Counted from the first letter of the stretch, positions 33,831 to 46,781 are shown. The stretch is 64,000 nt of DNA from Phytoseiulus persimilis (GCA_037576195.1 CM075103.1:19344001-19408000), one strand, 5' to 3'. Numbers and translations are program-made. Notes: a model not told the origin generated them from the letters alone.

Positions 33831-36800
33831 TGCTCAGATTGATCTCGGAATCACCCCTCCAGAGTTGGGAAGTAATGCTCAGATTGACCCCGGAATCACC
33901 CCTCCAGAATTGGAAAGTAATGCTCGGATTGGTCTCGGAATCACCCTTCCAGAATTGGAAAGTGATGCTCAGTTTGACCCCGGAATCACCCCTCCAGAGT
34001 TGGAAAGTAATGCTCAGATTGGTCTCGGAATCACCCTTCCAGAATTGGAAAGTGATGCTCAGATTGACCCCGGAATCACCCCTCCAGAGTTGGGAAGTAA
34101 TGCTCAGATTGGCCTCGGAATCACCCCTTCAGAGTTGGAAAGTAATGCTCAGATTGGCCCCGGAATCACCCCTCCAGAGTTGGGAAGTAATGCTCAGATT
34201 GGCCTCGGAATCACCCCTCCAGAGTTGGGAAGTAATGTTCAGATTGGCCCCGGAATCATCCCTCCAGAGTTGGAAAGTAATGCTCAGATTGGCCTCGGAA
34301 TCACCCCTCCAGAGTTGGGAAGTAATGTTCAGATTGGCCCCGGAATCATCCCTCCAGAGTTGGAAAGTAATGCTCAGATTGGCCTCGGAATCACCCCTCC
34401 AGAGTTGGGAAGTAATGCTCAGATTGGCCTCGGAATCACCCCTCCAGAGTTGGGAAGTAATGCTCAGATTGGCCCCGGAATCACCCCTCCAGAGTTGGGA
34501 AGTAATGCTCAGATTGGCCTCGGAATCACCCCTCCAGAGTTGGGAAGTAATGCTCAGATTGGCCTCGGAATCACCCCTCCAGAGTTGGGAAGTAATGCTC
34601 AGATTGGCCTCGGAATCACCCCTCCAGAGTTGGGAAGTAATGCTCAGATTGGCCTCGGAATCACCCCTCCAGAGTTGGGAAGTAATGCTCAGATTGGCCT
34701 CGGAATCACCCCTCCAGAGTTGGGAAGTAATGCTCAGATTGGCCCCGGAATCACCCCTCCAGAGTTGGGAAGTAATGCTCAGATTGGCCTCGGAATCACC
34801 CCTCCAGAGTTGGGAAGTAATGCTCAGATTGGCCCCGGAATCACCCCTCCAGAGTTGGGAAGTAATGCTCAGATTGGCCTCGGAATCACCCCTCCAGAGT
34901 TGGGAAGTAATGCTCAGATTGGCCTCGGAATCACCCCTCCAGAGTTGGGAAGTAATGCTCAGATTGGCCCCGGAATCACCCCTCCAGAGTTGGGAAGTAA
35001 TGCTCAGATTGGCCTCGGAATCACCCCTCCAGAGTCGGGAAGTAATGCTCAGATTGGCCTCGGAATCACCCCTCCAGAGTTGGGAAGTAATGCTCAGATT
35101 GGCCTCGGAATCACCCCTCCAGAGTTGGGAAGTAATGCTCAGATTGGCCCCGGAATCACCCCTCCAGAGTTGGGAAGTAATGCTCAGATTGGCCCCGGAA
35201 TCACCCCTCCAGAGTTGGGAAGTAATGCTCAGATTGGCCTCGGAATCACCCCTCCAGAGTTGGGAAGTAATGCTCAGATTGGCCCCGGAATCACCCCTCC
35301 AGAGTTGGGAAGTAATGCTCAGATTGGCCCCGGAATCACCCCTCCAGAGTTGGGAAGTAATGCTCAGATTGGCCTCGGAATCACCCCTCAAGAGTTGGGA
35401 AGTAATGCTCAGATTGGCCCCGGAATCACCCCTCCAGAGTTGGGAAGTAATGCTCAGATTGGCCCCGGAATCACCCCTCCAGAGTTGGGAAGTAATGCTC
35501 AGATTGGCCTCGGAATCACCCCTCCAGAGTTGGGAAGTAATGCTCAGATTGGCCCCGGAATCACCCCTCCAGAGTTGGGAAGTAATGCTCAGATTGGCCT
35601 CGGAATCACCCCTCCAGAGTTGGGAAGTAATGCTCAGATTGGCCCCGGAATCACCCCTCCAGAGTTGGGAAGTAATGCTCAGATTGGCCTCGGAATCACC
35701 CCTCCAGAGTTGGGAAGTAATGCTCAGATTGGCCCCGGAATCACCCCTCCAGAGTTGGGAAGTAATGCTCAGATTGGCCTCGGAATCACCCCTCCAGAGT
35801 TGGGAAGTAATGCTCAGATTGGCCCCGGAATCACCCCTCCAGAGTTGGGAAGTAATGCTCAGATTGGCCTCGGAATCACCCCTCCAGAGTTGGGAAGTAA
35901 TGCTCAGATTGGCCTCGGAATCACCCCTCCAGAGTTGGGAAGTAATGCTCAGATTGGCCTCGGAATCACCCCTCCAGAGTTGGGAAGTAATGCTCAGATT
36001 GGCCTCGGAATCACCCCTCCAGAGTTGGGAAGTAATGCTCAGATTGGCCCCGGAATCACCCCTCCAGAGTTGGGAAGTAATGCTCAGATTGGCCCCGGAA
36101 TCACCCCTCCAGAGTTGGGAAGTAATGCTCAGATTGGCCTCGGAATCACCCCTCCAGAGTTGGGAAGTAATGCTCAGATTGGCCTCGGAATCACCCCTCC
36201 AGAGTTAGGAAGTAATGCTCAGATTGGCCCCGGAATCACCCCTCCAGAGTTGGGAAGTAATGCTCAGATTGGCCTCGGAATCACCCCTCCAGAGTTGGGA
36301 AGTAATGCTCAGATTGGCCCCGGAATCACCCCTCCAGAGTTGGGAAGTAATGCTCAGATTGGCCTCGGAATCACCCCTCAAGAGTTGGGAAGTAATGCTC
36401 AGATTGGCCCCGGAATCACCCCTCCAGAGTTGGGAAGTAATGCTCAGATTGGCCCCGGAATCACCCCTCCAGAGTTGGGAAGTAATGCTCAGATTGGCCT
36501 CGGAATCACCCCTCCAGAGTTGGGAAGTAATGCTCAGATTGGCCCCGGAATCACCCCTCCAGAGTTGGGAAGTAATGCTCAGATTGGGCCGGAATCACCC
36601 CTCCAGAGTTGGGAAGTAATGCTCAGATTGGCCCCGGAATCACCCCTCCAGAGTTGGGAAGTAATGCTCAGATTGGCCTCGGAATCACCCCTGCAGAGTT
36701 GGGAAGTAATGCTCAGATTGGCCTCGGAATCACCCCTCCAGAGTTGGGAAGTAATGCTCAGATTGGCCTCGGAATCACCCCTCCAGAGTTGGGAAGTAAT

Positions 36801-38650
36801 GCTCAGATTGGCCTCGGAATCACCCCTCCAGAGTTGGGAAGTAATGCTCAGATTGGCCCCGGAATCACCCCTCCAGAGTTGGGAAGTAATGCTCAGATTG
36901 GCCTCGGAATCACCCCTCCAGAGTTGGGAAGTAATGCTCAGATTGGCCTCGGAATCACCCCTCCAGAGTTGGGAAGTAATGCTCAGATTGGCCTCGGAAT
37001 CACCCCTCCAGAGTTGGGAAGTAATGCTCAGATTGGCCTCGGAATCACCCCTTCAGAGTTGGAAAGTAATGCTCAGATTGGCCCCGGAATCACCCCTCCA
37101 GAGTTGGGAAGTAATGCTCAGATTGGCCTCGGAATCACCCCTCCAGAGTTGGGAAGTAATGTTCAGATTGGCCCCGGAATCATCCCTCCAGAGTTGGAAA
37201 GTAATGCTCAGATTGGCCCCGGAATCACCCCTCCAGAGTTGGGAAGTAATGCTCAGATTGGGCCGGAATCACCCCTCCAGAGTTGGGAAGTAATGCTCAG
37301 ATTGGCCCCGGAATCACCCCTCCAGAGTTGGGAAGTAATGCTCAGATTGGGCCGGAATCACCCCTCCAGAGTTGGGAAGTAATGCTCAGATTGGCCCCGG
37401 AATCACCCCTCCAGAGTTGGGAAGTAATGCTCAGATTGGCCTCGGAATCACCCCTGCAGAGTTGGGAAGTAATGCTCAGATTGGCCTCGGAATCACCCCT
37501 CCAGAGTTGGGAAGTAATGCTCAGATTGGCCTCGGAATCACCCCTCCAGAGTTGGGAAGTAATGCTCAGATTGGCCTCGGAATCACCCCTCCAGAGTTGG
37601 GAAGTAATGCTCAGATTGGCCCCGGAATCACCCCTCCAGAGTTGGGAAGTAATGCTCAGATTGGCCTCGGAATCACCCCTCCAGAGTTGGGAAGTAATGC
37701 TCAGATTGGCCTCGGAATCACCCCTCCAGAGTTGGGAAGTAATGCTCAGATTGGCCTCGGAATCACCCCTCCAGAGTTGGGAAGTAATGCTCAGATTGGC
37801 CTCGGAATCACCCCTTCAGAGTTGGAAAGTAATGCTCAGATTGGCCCCGGAATCACCCCTCCAGAGTTGGGAAGTAATGCTCAGATTGGCCTCGGAATCA
37901 CCCCTCCAGAGTTGGGAAGTAATGTTCAGATTGGCCCCGGAATCATCCCTCCAGAGTTGGAAAGTAATGCTCAGATTGGCCCCGGAATCACCCCTCCAGA
38001 GTTGGGAAGTAATGCTCAGATTGGGCCGGAATCACCCCTCCAGAGTTGGGAAGTAATGCTCAGATTGGCCCCGGAATCACCCCTCCAGAGTTGGGAAGTA
38101 ATGCTCAGATTGGCCTCGGAATCACCCCTGCAGAGTTGGGAAGTAATGCTCAGATTGGCCTCGGAATCACCCCTCCAGAGTTGGGAAGTAATGCTCAGAT
38201 TGGCCTCGGAATCACCCCTCCAGAGTTGGGAAGTAATGTTCAGATTGGCCCCGGAATCATCCCTCCAGAGTTGGAAAGTAATGCTCAGATTGGCCTCGGA
38301 ATCACCCCTCCAGAGTTGGGAAGTAATGCTCAGATTGGCCCCGGAATCACCCCTCCAGAGTTGGGAAGTAATGCTCAGATTGGCCTCGGAATCACCCCTC
38401 CAGAGTTGGGAAGTAATGCTCAGATTGGCCTCGGAATCACCCCTCCAGAGTTGGGAAGTAATGTTCAGATTGGCCTCGGAATCACCCCCCCCCCCCCCCC
38501 CCAGAGTTGGGAAGTAATGCTCAGATTGGCCCCGGAATCACCCCTCCAGAGTTGGGAAGTGATGCTCAGATTGGCCCCGGAATCACCCTTCCAGAATTGG
38601 AAAATGATGCTCAGATTGATTGCTCAGGGGTGATTTCGAGACCAATCTGA
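33831..38650. repeat. 45-bp minisatellite, array 1 (about 107 units)
   Basis: The core unit is attggcctcggaatcacccc followed by tccagagttgggaagtaatgctcag. The first six or seven units and the last two are the most diverged; the interior is nearly uniform. The commonest variant changes ctc to ccc. Several 1-bp-shorter units (attgggccgg, at about 36582, 37257, 37346 and 38020) shift the phase. A homopolymer of 18 C replaces cccct at 38485-38502. Because 45 is divisible by 3, two plus frames and one minus frame are open for kilobases (for example IGLGITPPELGSNAQ). The common variant is a missense change in both plus frames (Leu/Pro and Ser/Pro). I read this as non-coding satellite DNA. Confidence 0.95.
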
Positions 38651-40712
38651 CCATATTTTTCAAAATCAGAATGCTGAACCAGTGAAGGGAGAGAAAAGTG
38701 CCTCGATGGCAGGGAGCGCCGTCCAACCGCGCGCAGCGCGGTACTGAAATAATCGATCACTTGGTCCCAATCGCTAATCACCAACTGTGTGGCTTTGCGT
38801 AAGAACTTTGGCGGAAACACAAAACAACTTCACGAGGAGCCGAAGCACTTCCGAACCGGATGGAAAACGTCTCGCTGAACTCAATTGAGGTTCATCAGGG
38901 ATTTCGGAGAATCGCACTTGAGCGCGTCCCTGGTTTGGAATCGCTGAGCTGAGTCATGACACGCAAGCCTTGACGCAGCCAACTTTCCAACAGTGAGGCG
39001 AATGAAACGCGACCGGATTCGTGGAAGATTGGGATATCGCTTGGTTCTCTGGTCACGTGGAGAATCGAGTGGGACCTGAGAACCTCAGCAAACGATAATT
39101 GAGATCCGGCTACAACGTGCCTTCAGCAAACGGAACGCGAAGTATCACACTTGTTTCGGTCCACATTTTCTCTTGCGTTCTCTCCCCGAGCAGCTCCTCG
39201 GCTGGTTGCGTGCACTTCAACCTCATCCTCTTACTATGTGTCGAACGAGACGCTTCGACTCGGCGGTGGAAAAGATCGCCAGCGATAGAGCCGTGTCTAA
39301 TTGAATCACCAATCCCACGGAGAAGAATGTTACGACTTACGAGGCTAACATCCGAAAGCCAAGATTCGCTCTTGAGATCGTTCTCTACGAATTTTGTGGT
39401 TCCAGCCATCATATTCGAAACACCTCCGTCCGTAGTCAATGCGCACGTCGATTCGCGCCCCGAAGGAACTCAAAAAGTCGCCGGGAGGCCACAACGAAAG
39501 CGATCGATTACCGAACGTTGAGCGTACGTCAGTGAAAGCATTCGGATTCGGTGAACCTCCACGCTGGCGGCCAGCCATACGTGCAACATGGGTTCGAGGA
39601 AAATCACGCAGCCGGAGTGCCGTTGGGGGAAAAATCAGCGGTAAGATATTCCCGCGCAGTTTTCGCCCGTGGGTTCCCATCATGTAGTTCCCTGCACGAA
39701 CAAGACTCTGTTAAGTCGTGAGGGTCAACCCTTCCTGCGTCAGATGAATGAATATCTCTTTCAGATATTGGGAGATGATTCCAGGATCGAACAGACCATA
39801 CTTCCCGGGTTCTGAAGAGGTGATTGCGGAGTCTATCCGACCATAGCAACATGGACCAATCAACCGACTGAGAAGATAATTTCAGGGATAATTCCGGCCC
39901 AGGGAAGAGAGAGAAAAAAGCCCCGATGCCAGGAAACGCCGCCCAACCGCACACAGCGCGGCCGACTCCAGTCGGCCGAAGGCCGGCTGGTGACTAATAA
40001 TCATAACTTGATCATGATAATGCCCAACTCTGTTGGAGACAAGATGCCGCAACCGCTGTCTTGGCTCACTCTTGGGACTCTACACTGCGATAACCATCCA
40101 CATCCTTCCTCTTCGTACCCTGATGGAGCATGGGGAACTTTGGAGTCATGGAAACACAATTCGGCAACCCCGACCCAAGTGAACGTTAGGAGGTTCTCAC
40201 AGTGCCCCGGGGCAACTGGCACAAATATTTTTGCTTTGTGGAGTCTTTGCAATGAAGTAGACTTTCAGGCGGTTCTGTTACTCTCCTTCGCTTCTATTGA
40301 GAATTTCAGCTCAACGGCGGTGATCAAAAAGGGCGTCGATTCAAAGAGAACCAGCGGTGATCGGCCGTGTGAGCCGTATTTTTCCCAAAGACTTCACCGG
40401 CCTCGGAAAATCGACTCATCGTTGGCCGATGGATCCCCTACATTATTTCCGGTTCCGCCAATGAGTGGATAGAAATTCGCTGACTCCAGGCGCAGGCCTG
40501 GCAAGGGTAAGAAGTTCAATGAACTGTTCGATAAGCTCTCTCCGTCCGAAAACGACGCCGTTGCGCATTTGAGATTCCGAGTTTCCTTCCACTGCGACGA
40601 TGAGAAGGTTTCCGCTTCCTGGGGACGATTGACGCAGGATTTGGGACATCATTCCCCAGTTCAGCCGGGATATCTCGAAGTACTGAAAATCACGGAAAAT
40701 TCACGAGACATT
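38651..40712. repeat. Spacer of the 3,236-bp segmental duplication, copy 1
   Basis: This 2.06-kb non-satellite segment recurs at 41887-43948 with a constant offset of 3,236 bp. I saw only two substitutions: g/a at about 39973 against 43209, and c/t at about 40347 against 43583. ORFs of up to 160 codons occur in both copies but have no recognisable domain. Their conservation only reflects the recent duplication. Two internal blocks resemble each other (about 38686-38740 and 39900-39955, sharing aacgccgcccaaccgc-like text). Confidence 0.9.
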
Positions 40713-41886
40713 GGCCTCAGATTGGCCCCGGAATCACCCCTCCAGAGTTGGGAAGTAATGCTCAGATTGGCCCCGGAATCACCCCTCCAGAGTTGGGAAG
40801 TAATGCTCAGATTGGCCTCGGAATCACCCCTCCAGAGTTGGGAAGTAATGCTCAGATTGGCCCCGGAATCACCCCTCCAGAGTTGGGAAGTAATGCTCAG
40901 ATTGGGCCGGAATCACCCCTCCAGAGTTGGGAAGTAATGCTCAGATTGGCCCCGGAATCACCCCTCCAGAGTTGGGAAGTAATGCTCAGATTGGCCTCGG
41001 AATCACCCCTGCAGAGTTGGGAAGTAATGCTCAGATTGGCCTCGGAATCACCCCTCCAGAGTTGGGAAGTAATGCTCAGATTGGCCTCGGAATCACCCCT
41101 CCAGAGTTGGGAAGTAATGCTCAGATTGGCCTCGGAATCACCCCTCCAGAGTTGGGAAGTAATGCTCAGATTGGCCCCGGAATCACCCCTCCAGAGTTGG
41201 GAAGTAATGCTCAGATTGGCCTCGGAATCACCCCTCCAGAGTTGGGAAGTAATGCTCAGATTGGCCTCGGAATCACCCCTCCAGAGTTGGGAAGTAATGC
41301 TCAGATTGGCCTCGGAATCACCCCTCCAGAGTTGGGAAGTAATGCTCAGATTGGCCTCGGAATCACCCCTTCAGAGTTGGAAAGTAATGCTCAGATTGGC
41401 CCCGGAATCACCCCTCCAGAGTTGGGAAGTAATGCTCAGATTGGCCTCGGAATCACCCCTCCAGAGTTGGGAAGTAATGTTCAGATTGGCCCCGGAATCA
41501 TCCCTCCAGAGTTGGAAAGTAATGCTCAGATTGGCCTCGGAATCACCCCTCCAGAGTTGGGAAGTAATGCTCAGATTGGCCCCGGAATCACCCCTCCAGA
41601 GTTGGGAAGTAATGCTCAGATTGGCCTCGGAATCACCCCTCCAGAGTTGGGAAGTAATGCTCAGATTGGCCTCGGAATCACCCCTCCAGAGTTGGGAAGT
41701 AATGTTCAGATTGGCCTCGGAATCACCCCCCCCCCCCCAGAGTTGGGAAGTAATGCTCAGATTGGCCCCGGAATCACCCCTCCAGAGTTGGGAAGTGATG
41801 CTCAGATTGGCCCCGGAATCACCCTTCCAGAATTGGAAAATGATGCTCAGATTGATTGCTCAGGGGTGATTTCGAGACCAATCTGA
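40713..41886. repeat. 45-bp minisatellite, array 2 (about 26 units)
   Basis: This is the same unit as array 1, including the gcagag variant (about 41009), a 1-bp-short unit (about 40901) and the C homopolymer (13 C at 41726-41738, against 18 in array 1). It starts abruptly after gagacatt at 40712 and ends with the same diverged edge units as array 1. It has about eight more units than array 1 between the gcagag marker and the poly-C. Confidence 0.95.
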
Positions 41887-43948
41887 CCATATTTTTCAAA
41901 ATCAGAATGCTGAACCAGTGAAGGGAGAGAAAAGTGCCTCGATGGCAGGGAGCGCCGTCCAACCGCGCGCAGCGCGGTACTGAAATAATCGATCACTTGG
42001 TCCCAATCGCTAATCACCAACTGTGTGGCTTTGCGTAAGAACTTTGGCGGAAACACAAAACAACTTCACGAGGAGCCGAAGCACTTCCGAACCGGATGGA
42101 AAACGTCTCGCTGAACTCAATTGAGGTTCATCAGGGATTTCGGAGAATCGCACTTGAGCGCGTCCCTGGTTTGGAATCGCTGAGCTGAGTCATGACACGC
42201 AAGCCTTGACGCAGCCAACTTTCCAACAGTGAGGCGAATGAAACGCGACCGGATTCGTGGAAGATTGGGATATCGCTTGGTTCTCTGGTCACGTGGAGAA
42301 TCGAGTGGGACCTGAGAACCTCAGCAAACGATAATTGAGATCCGGCTACAACGTGCCTTCAGCAAACGGAACGCGAAGTATCACACTTGTTTCGGTCCAC
42401 ATTTTCTCTTGCGTTCTCTCCCCGAGCAGCTCCTCGGCTGGTTGCGTGCACTTCAACCTCATCCTCTTACTATGTGTCGAACGAGACGCTTCGACTCGGC
42501 GGTGGAAAAGATCGCCAGCGATAGAGCCGTGTCTAATTGAATCACCAATCCCACGGAGAAGAATGTTACGACTTACGAGGCTAACATCCGAAAGCCAAGA
42601 TTCGCTCTTGAGATCGTTCTCTACGAATTTTGTGGTTCCAGCCATCATATTCGAAACACCTCCGTCCGTAGTCAATGCGCACGTCGATTCGCGCCCCGAA
42701 GGAACTCAAAAAGTCGCCGGGAGGCCACAACGAAAGCGATCGATTACCGAACGTTGAGCGTACGTCAGTGAAAGCATTCGGATTCGGTGAACCTCCACGC
42801 TGGCGGCCAGCCATACGTGCAACATGGGTTCGAGGAAAATCACGCAGCCGGAGTGCCGTTGGGGGAAAAATCAGCGGTAAGATATTCCCGCGCAGTTTTC
42901 GCCCGTGGGTTCCCATCATGTAGTTCCCTGCACGAACAAGACTCTGTTAAGTCGTGAGGGTCAACCCTTCCTGCGTCAGATGAATGAATATCTCTTTCAG
43001 ATATTGGGAGATGATTCCAGGATCGAACAGACCATACTTCCCGGGTTCTGAAGAGGTGATTGCGGAGTCTATCCGACCATAGCAACATGGACCAATCAAC
43101 CGACTGAGAAGATAATTTCAGGGATAATTCCGGCCCAGGGAAGAGAGAGAAAAAAGCCCCGATGCCAGGAAACGCCGCCCAACCGCACACAGCGCGGCCG
43201 ACTCCAGTCAGCCGAAGGCCGGCTGGTGACTAATAATCATAACTTGATCATGATAATGCCCAACTCTGTTGGAGACAAGATGCCGCAACCGCTGTCTTGG
43301 CTCACTCTTGGGACTCTACACTGCGATAACCATCCACATCCTTCCTCTTCGTACCCTGATGGAGCATGGGGAACTTTGGAGTCATGGAAACACAATTCGG
43401 CAACCCCGACCCAAGTGAACGTTAGGAGGTTCTCACAGTGCCCCGGGGCAACTGGCACAAATATTTTTGCTTTGTGGAGTCTTTGCAATGAAGTAGACTT
43501 TCAGGCGGTTCTGTTACTCTCCTTCGCTTCTATTGAGAATTTCAGCTCAACGGCGGTGATCAAAAAGGGCGTCGATTCAAAGAGAATCAGCGGTGATCGG
43601 CCGTGTGAGCCGTATTTTTCCCAAAGACTTCACCGGCCTCGGAAAATCGACTCATCGTTGGCCGATGGATCCCCTACATTATTTCCGGTTCCGCCAATGA
43701 GTGGATAGAAATTCGCTGACTCCAGGCGCAGGCCTGGCAAGGGTAAGAAGTTCAATGAACTGTTCGATAAGCTCTCTCCGTCCGAAAACGACGCCGTTGC
43801 GCATTTGAGATTCCGAGTTTCCTTCCACTGCGACGATGAGAAGGTTTCCGCTTCCTGGGGACGATTGACGCAGGATTTGGGACATCATTCCCCAGTTCAG
43901 CCGGGATATCTCGAAGTACTGAAAATCACGGAAAATTCACGAGACATT
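41887..43948. repeat. Spacer of the 3,236-bp segmental duplication, copy 2
   Basis: Second copy of 38651-40712. Identity stops at gagacatt (ending at 43948); after that the sequence is unique (cgaactagaag) while copy 1 goes into array 2. Copy 2 therefore keeps the ancestral right flank. No gene is supported inside. Confidence 0.9.
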
Positions 43949-46781
43949 CGAACTAGAAGAAGCGCCAGAGCTCTCTTCATAAAGGCTCAACAGGTTGCTC
44001 ACTGAATTATTCGTACTCTCTTTCGAAAACGACAATCGAACAAAAGCTCCAGCAACCACCAAGCTTGCATTTAACGTGAGGAATCAACAAATACTCTTCC
44101 CGGTTGTCCCCTGACAGGCTATCGGGGCTGGTTATGGATTTTTCAGACCCGCTCCTGGGAGATATGCGTCGGGTTTCAATCGAGACACAATGTAGCATGC
44201 TCGTTGGCGAGTGCTGGTTAAGGGGGGAGTTTCTCTCAAATCGGCAAAAAATCGCGTTTTCTGTTGTCGGCATGAGTCGAAGCAGGACAGGCCCCTCTGG
44301 CATCCGGAACAAACCGGACCTCGATATCTGCTCTAGTTTCCTAGATATCCACTATTTTGTTCGAACGATCTAGATATTCCATATCAGAATGTGTAGAACC
44401 GACAAGCGAAGCTCTGATGTTCACTTCATCAGGCACGGAAACCGTTCTTAGGCCGCGGATACAAATACCATCTGCAGGAAGCATCCACGTTTTCGAAATC
44501 ACCCGCGTCAAAAAACTCCTTTCGCTAGTGGAATGCGTTCATTCTTTGGGCCGACAGCCTGCACCGCGCGCGTGAGACGAGGCAGCGTGACTGGTCCAGG
44601 GACTCGGATTCCCAACGTGAATCAGTTCCCAGTCGAGCACCGCGGCCGACGAAACGGTCCGACAGCCAAGCGAGAGACCTTCCCTGCTCTTTATCCGAAA
44701 ACAGGGGAGATATTCGACCGATGGCTCCAAGAGTCGGATTCCAGAGAGATTCTCCGGCTCGGATTTCGGTCCAATTCAGTTTCGAGAGAAATCCATCAGC
44801 TTCATCTCAAAACAAGATTGAAGTCTCCAGCTGGTTCTATTGCCGAGAAATGGGGTCAGAACCATCAGAGGCATCGAGAGAGGCCGAGCAAGACGGGAGA
44901 CTTTGGTCAAACCAGGTCCACCGTTCATCTGATTTCTACTCGTGGGACTCATCGATTTTTGAGCGGTTTGTTTCAATCGGTTGCCGGTGAATGTGGCTCT
45001 TAGATGAACTAGAATTATGGCGATCAGACGTGTCGTCTTGGAGAGGATCGCTAGACAAACGAGGAGAAATGTTCTTTCGCAACGATTTCAAAAACTTCCC
45101 CAGCTCGGATCCCGATAGTTCTAGTTCATCTTCGAGAAGATTCAATCACCTACATTTTGAAGGGAGATTGGAGTCTCTGGCTTGTTCTGGTGCCGAGGAA
45201 TCAGGTGAAAACCACAAGAAATGGCGAGCCTTTACTCCGGTGATCACCAATTTCGAGGCTCGATTTCTCGGAATTGTGGTCCGGCCCGTTTCCGACCACC
45301 ATTTCCCTGATATCTCCACGCCAGGTGCACCGATTTCGATTTTCTTTTTTTTTCAAATGTACCTCATGAACGTGGGAGTAAAATGAACTAGGATAATACC
45401 AAGCGCAAGCAGAGTCTCAGAGAAACTCGTCATCAAGCAAACTTTGATTTTTTTCAGTATTTGTATCTCAAATGTTTTTATAGTTCTCGGAGCCCGATTG
45501 CCATCGTTCTAGTTCAATATGAGGAGCAAAAAATTATCTACCGTCCCAAAAGAGTAACAGCCCTCTATCTTATCCTCGCGAGGAAAAATCTGGGCAAAAC
45601 CGCGAAATCTGGACGCTTTTCCCCCCGGGGGGAGAAAACGAAGAAATGACAAATGCATATACTGCAGAGGGTTCACGATATTGGAAACCTCAAAGGAGTG
45701 AGGGGCTCATGGCTATCCGATCTCTCTCCTGTTGGAGGAGATGTGCAACTGGAAACCTAACTCGAGCAGACCATGAATATTAGCGTGAACGACGTCGATC
45801 GACGACATGAGAGTCGTCGATGATGGAAGTACTATCGTCATCGATGGATTCAGCGGTCTCAGAACTCGAGTTTGAATGGAACGGACATCGGTTGTGTGAT
45901 CACCGTTCCAAGAAGTTCATCGAAGTTTCAGCGGGATTTAATCGTATCTGTCCAAAGCAAGAGCTGCACCGATGGTTCGAACGAGATGTCACATTGTGGA
46001 GATGGATATGTCCTATCGTGCAAACGACTTTTGCACTGTCGCGACGTACAACATTCAATGAGACCGCTCGAAGCCTCATTTTTCTCTTCCAGAGCTTCTC
46101 CGAATACCGGTGGCTCATTCTACTTTTTGTCGTTGCGTGATGTGAGAGAACTGCACACGAAGCACAGCGAAGCTACTCAACGAGAGTGGGCGAGAGCGTA
46201 TGAAAACAGAAACCAATGTGATCACGTGCGTTTGGCAACTCGAGCTCCGGCGTGACCGGGGTTCACATTTTGTTTGTCGCAGTTCATCAGTCCTATTTAG
46301 AATTTCTATTCGCGAAAAGAGGACAACGTAAGCTCTCGATCCTTCACCCCTCGATTTACCCGCTCCAATCAACTGTAAGTAGCATATTCTGTTCAACTCC
46401 TGTCGCTTGGCTGCATGAATTGCTCCAGTATGTGAGACGGACGCCGCGCTGCGGATTCCTGTACGGAGTGAAGTATGCTCACTGGTTCGCGTTTAGTTTT
46501 CGGAGTGAAGGGTAGTTTTTAGCCTTAGAAGCTCATCATGGAGGACGATCGTGCTCCATTCTGTTGTACAATCGCGGCATTACTCCCGACCGACGGAATG
46601 TCCATACATGCCATTCGATGTCATTTTGGGCGGCCTTTGGTGCGATCCGAGGTCCTCCCCAACCAGTGCCGCGAGGGAACAAAATGAGCAACGGATCCAA
46701 CTTCCTTGTATGAGCTCGATAACCTGGTGACTTCCCAGCGGAGCATTTACTTTAGATGATTTTGGCCTTTCCTGCTTGCAG
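43949..46781. other. No confident gene; diverged internal duplication
   Basis: Blocks at about 44750-44890 and 45097-45235 resemble each other (for example ggttctattgccgagaaat and tgttctggtgccgaggaat), a diverged tandem duplication with period about 345 bp. A 127-codon frame at 45872-46255 is cysteine-bearing (CVITVPRSS, CTDGSNEMSHCGDG) and could be an exon, but no splice model works. The region just upstream of 46782 ends in tttcctgcttgcag, a good acceptor, so an untranslated 5' exon of the next gene may lie here. Confidence 0.35.

Noticed and set aside
33727..37293. 1188-codon ORF and its overlapping 822-, 381-, 373- and 319-codon companions
   Set aside because: They arise because the 45-bp unit lacks stops in several frames. 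The main unit variant is missense in both plus frames, and 1-bp indels between units are tolerated. Annotated as satellite.
33831..38650. CRISPR array
   Set aside because: There are no unique spacers between repeats; it is a head-to-tail minisatellite in eukaryotic DNA.
39099..43708. Paired ORFs of 109-160 codons in both spacer copies
   Set aside because: They are identical only because the spacer was duplicated recently. They overlap on opposite strands and have no domains.
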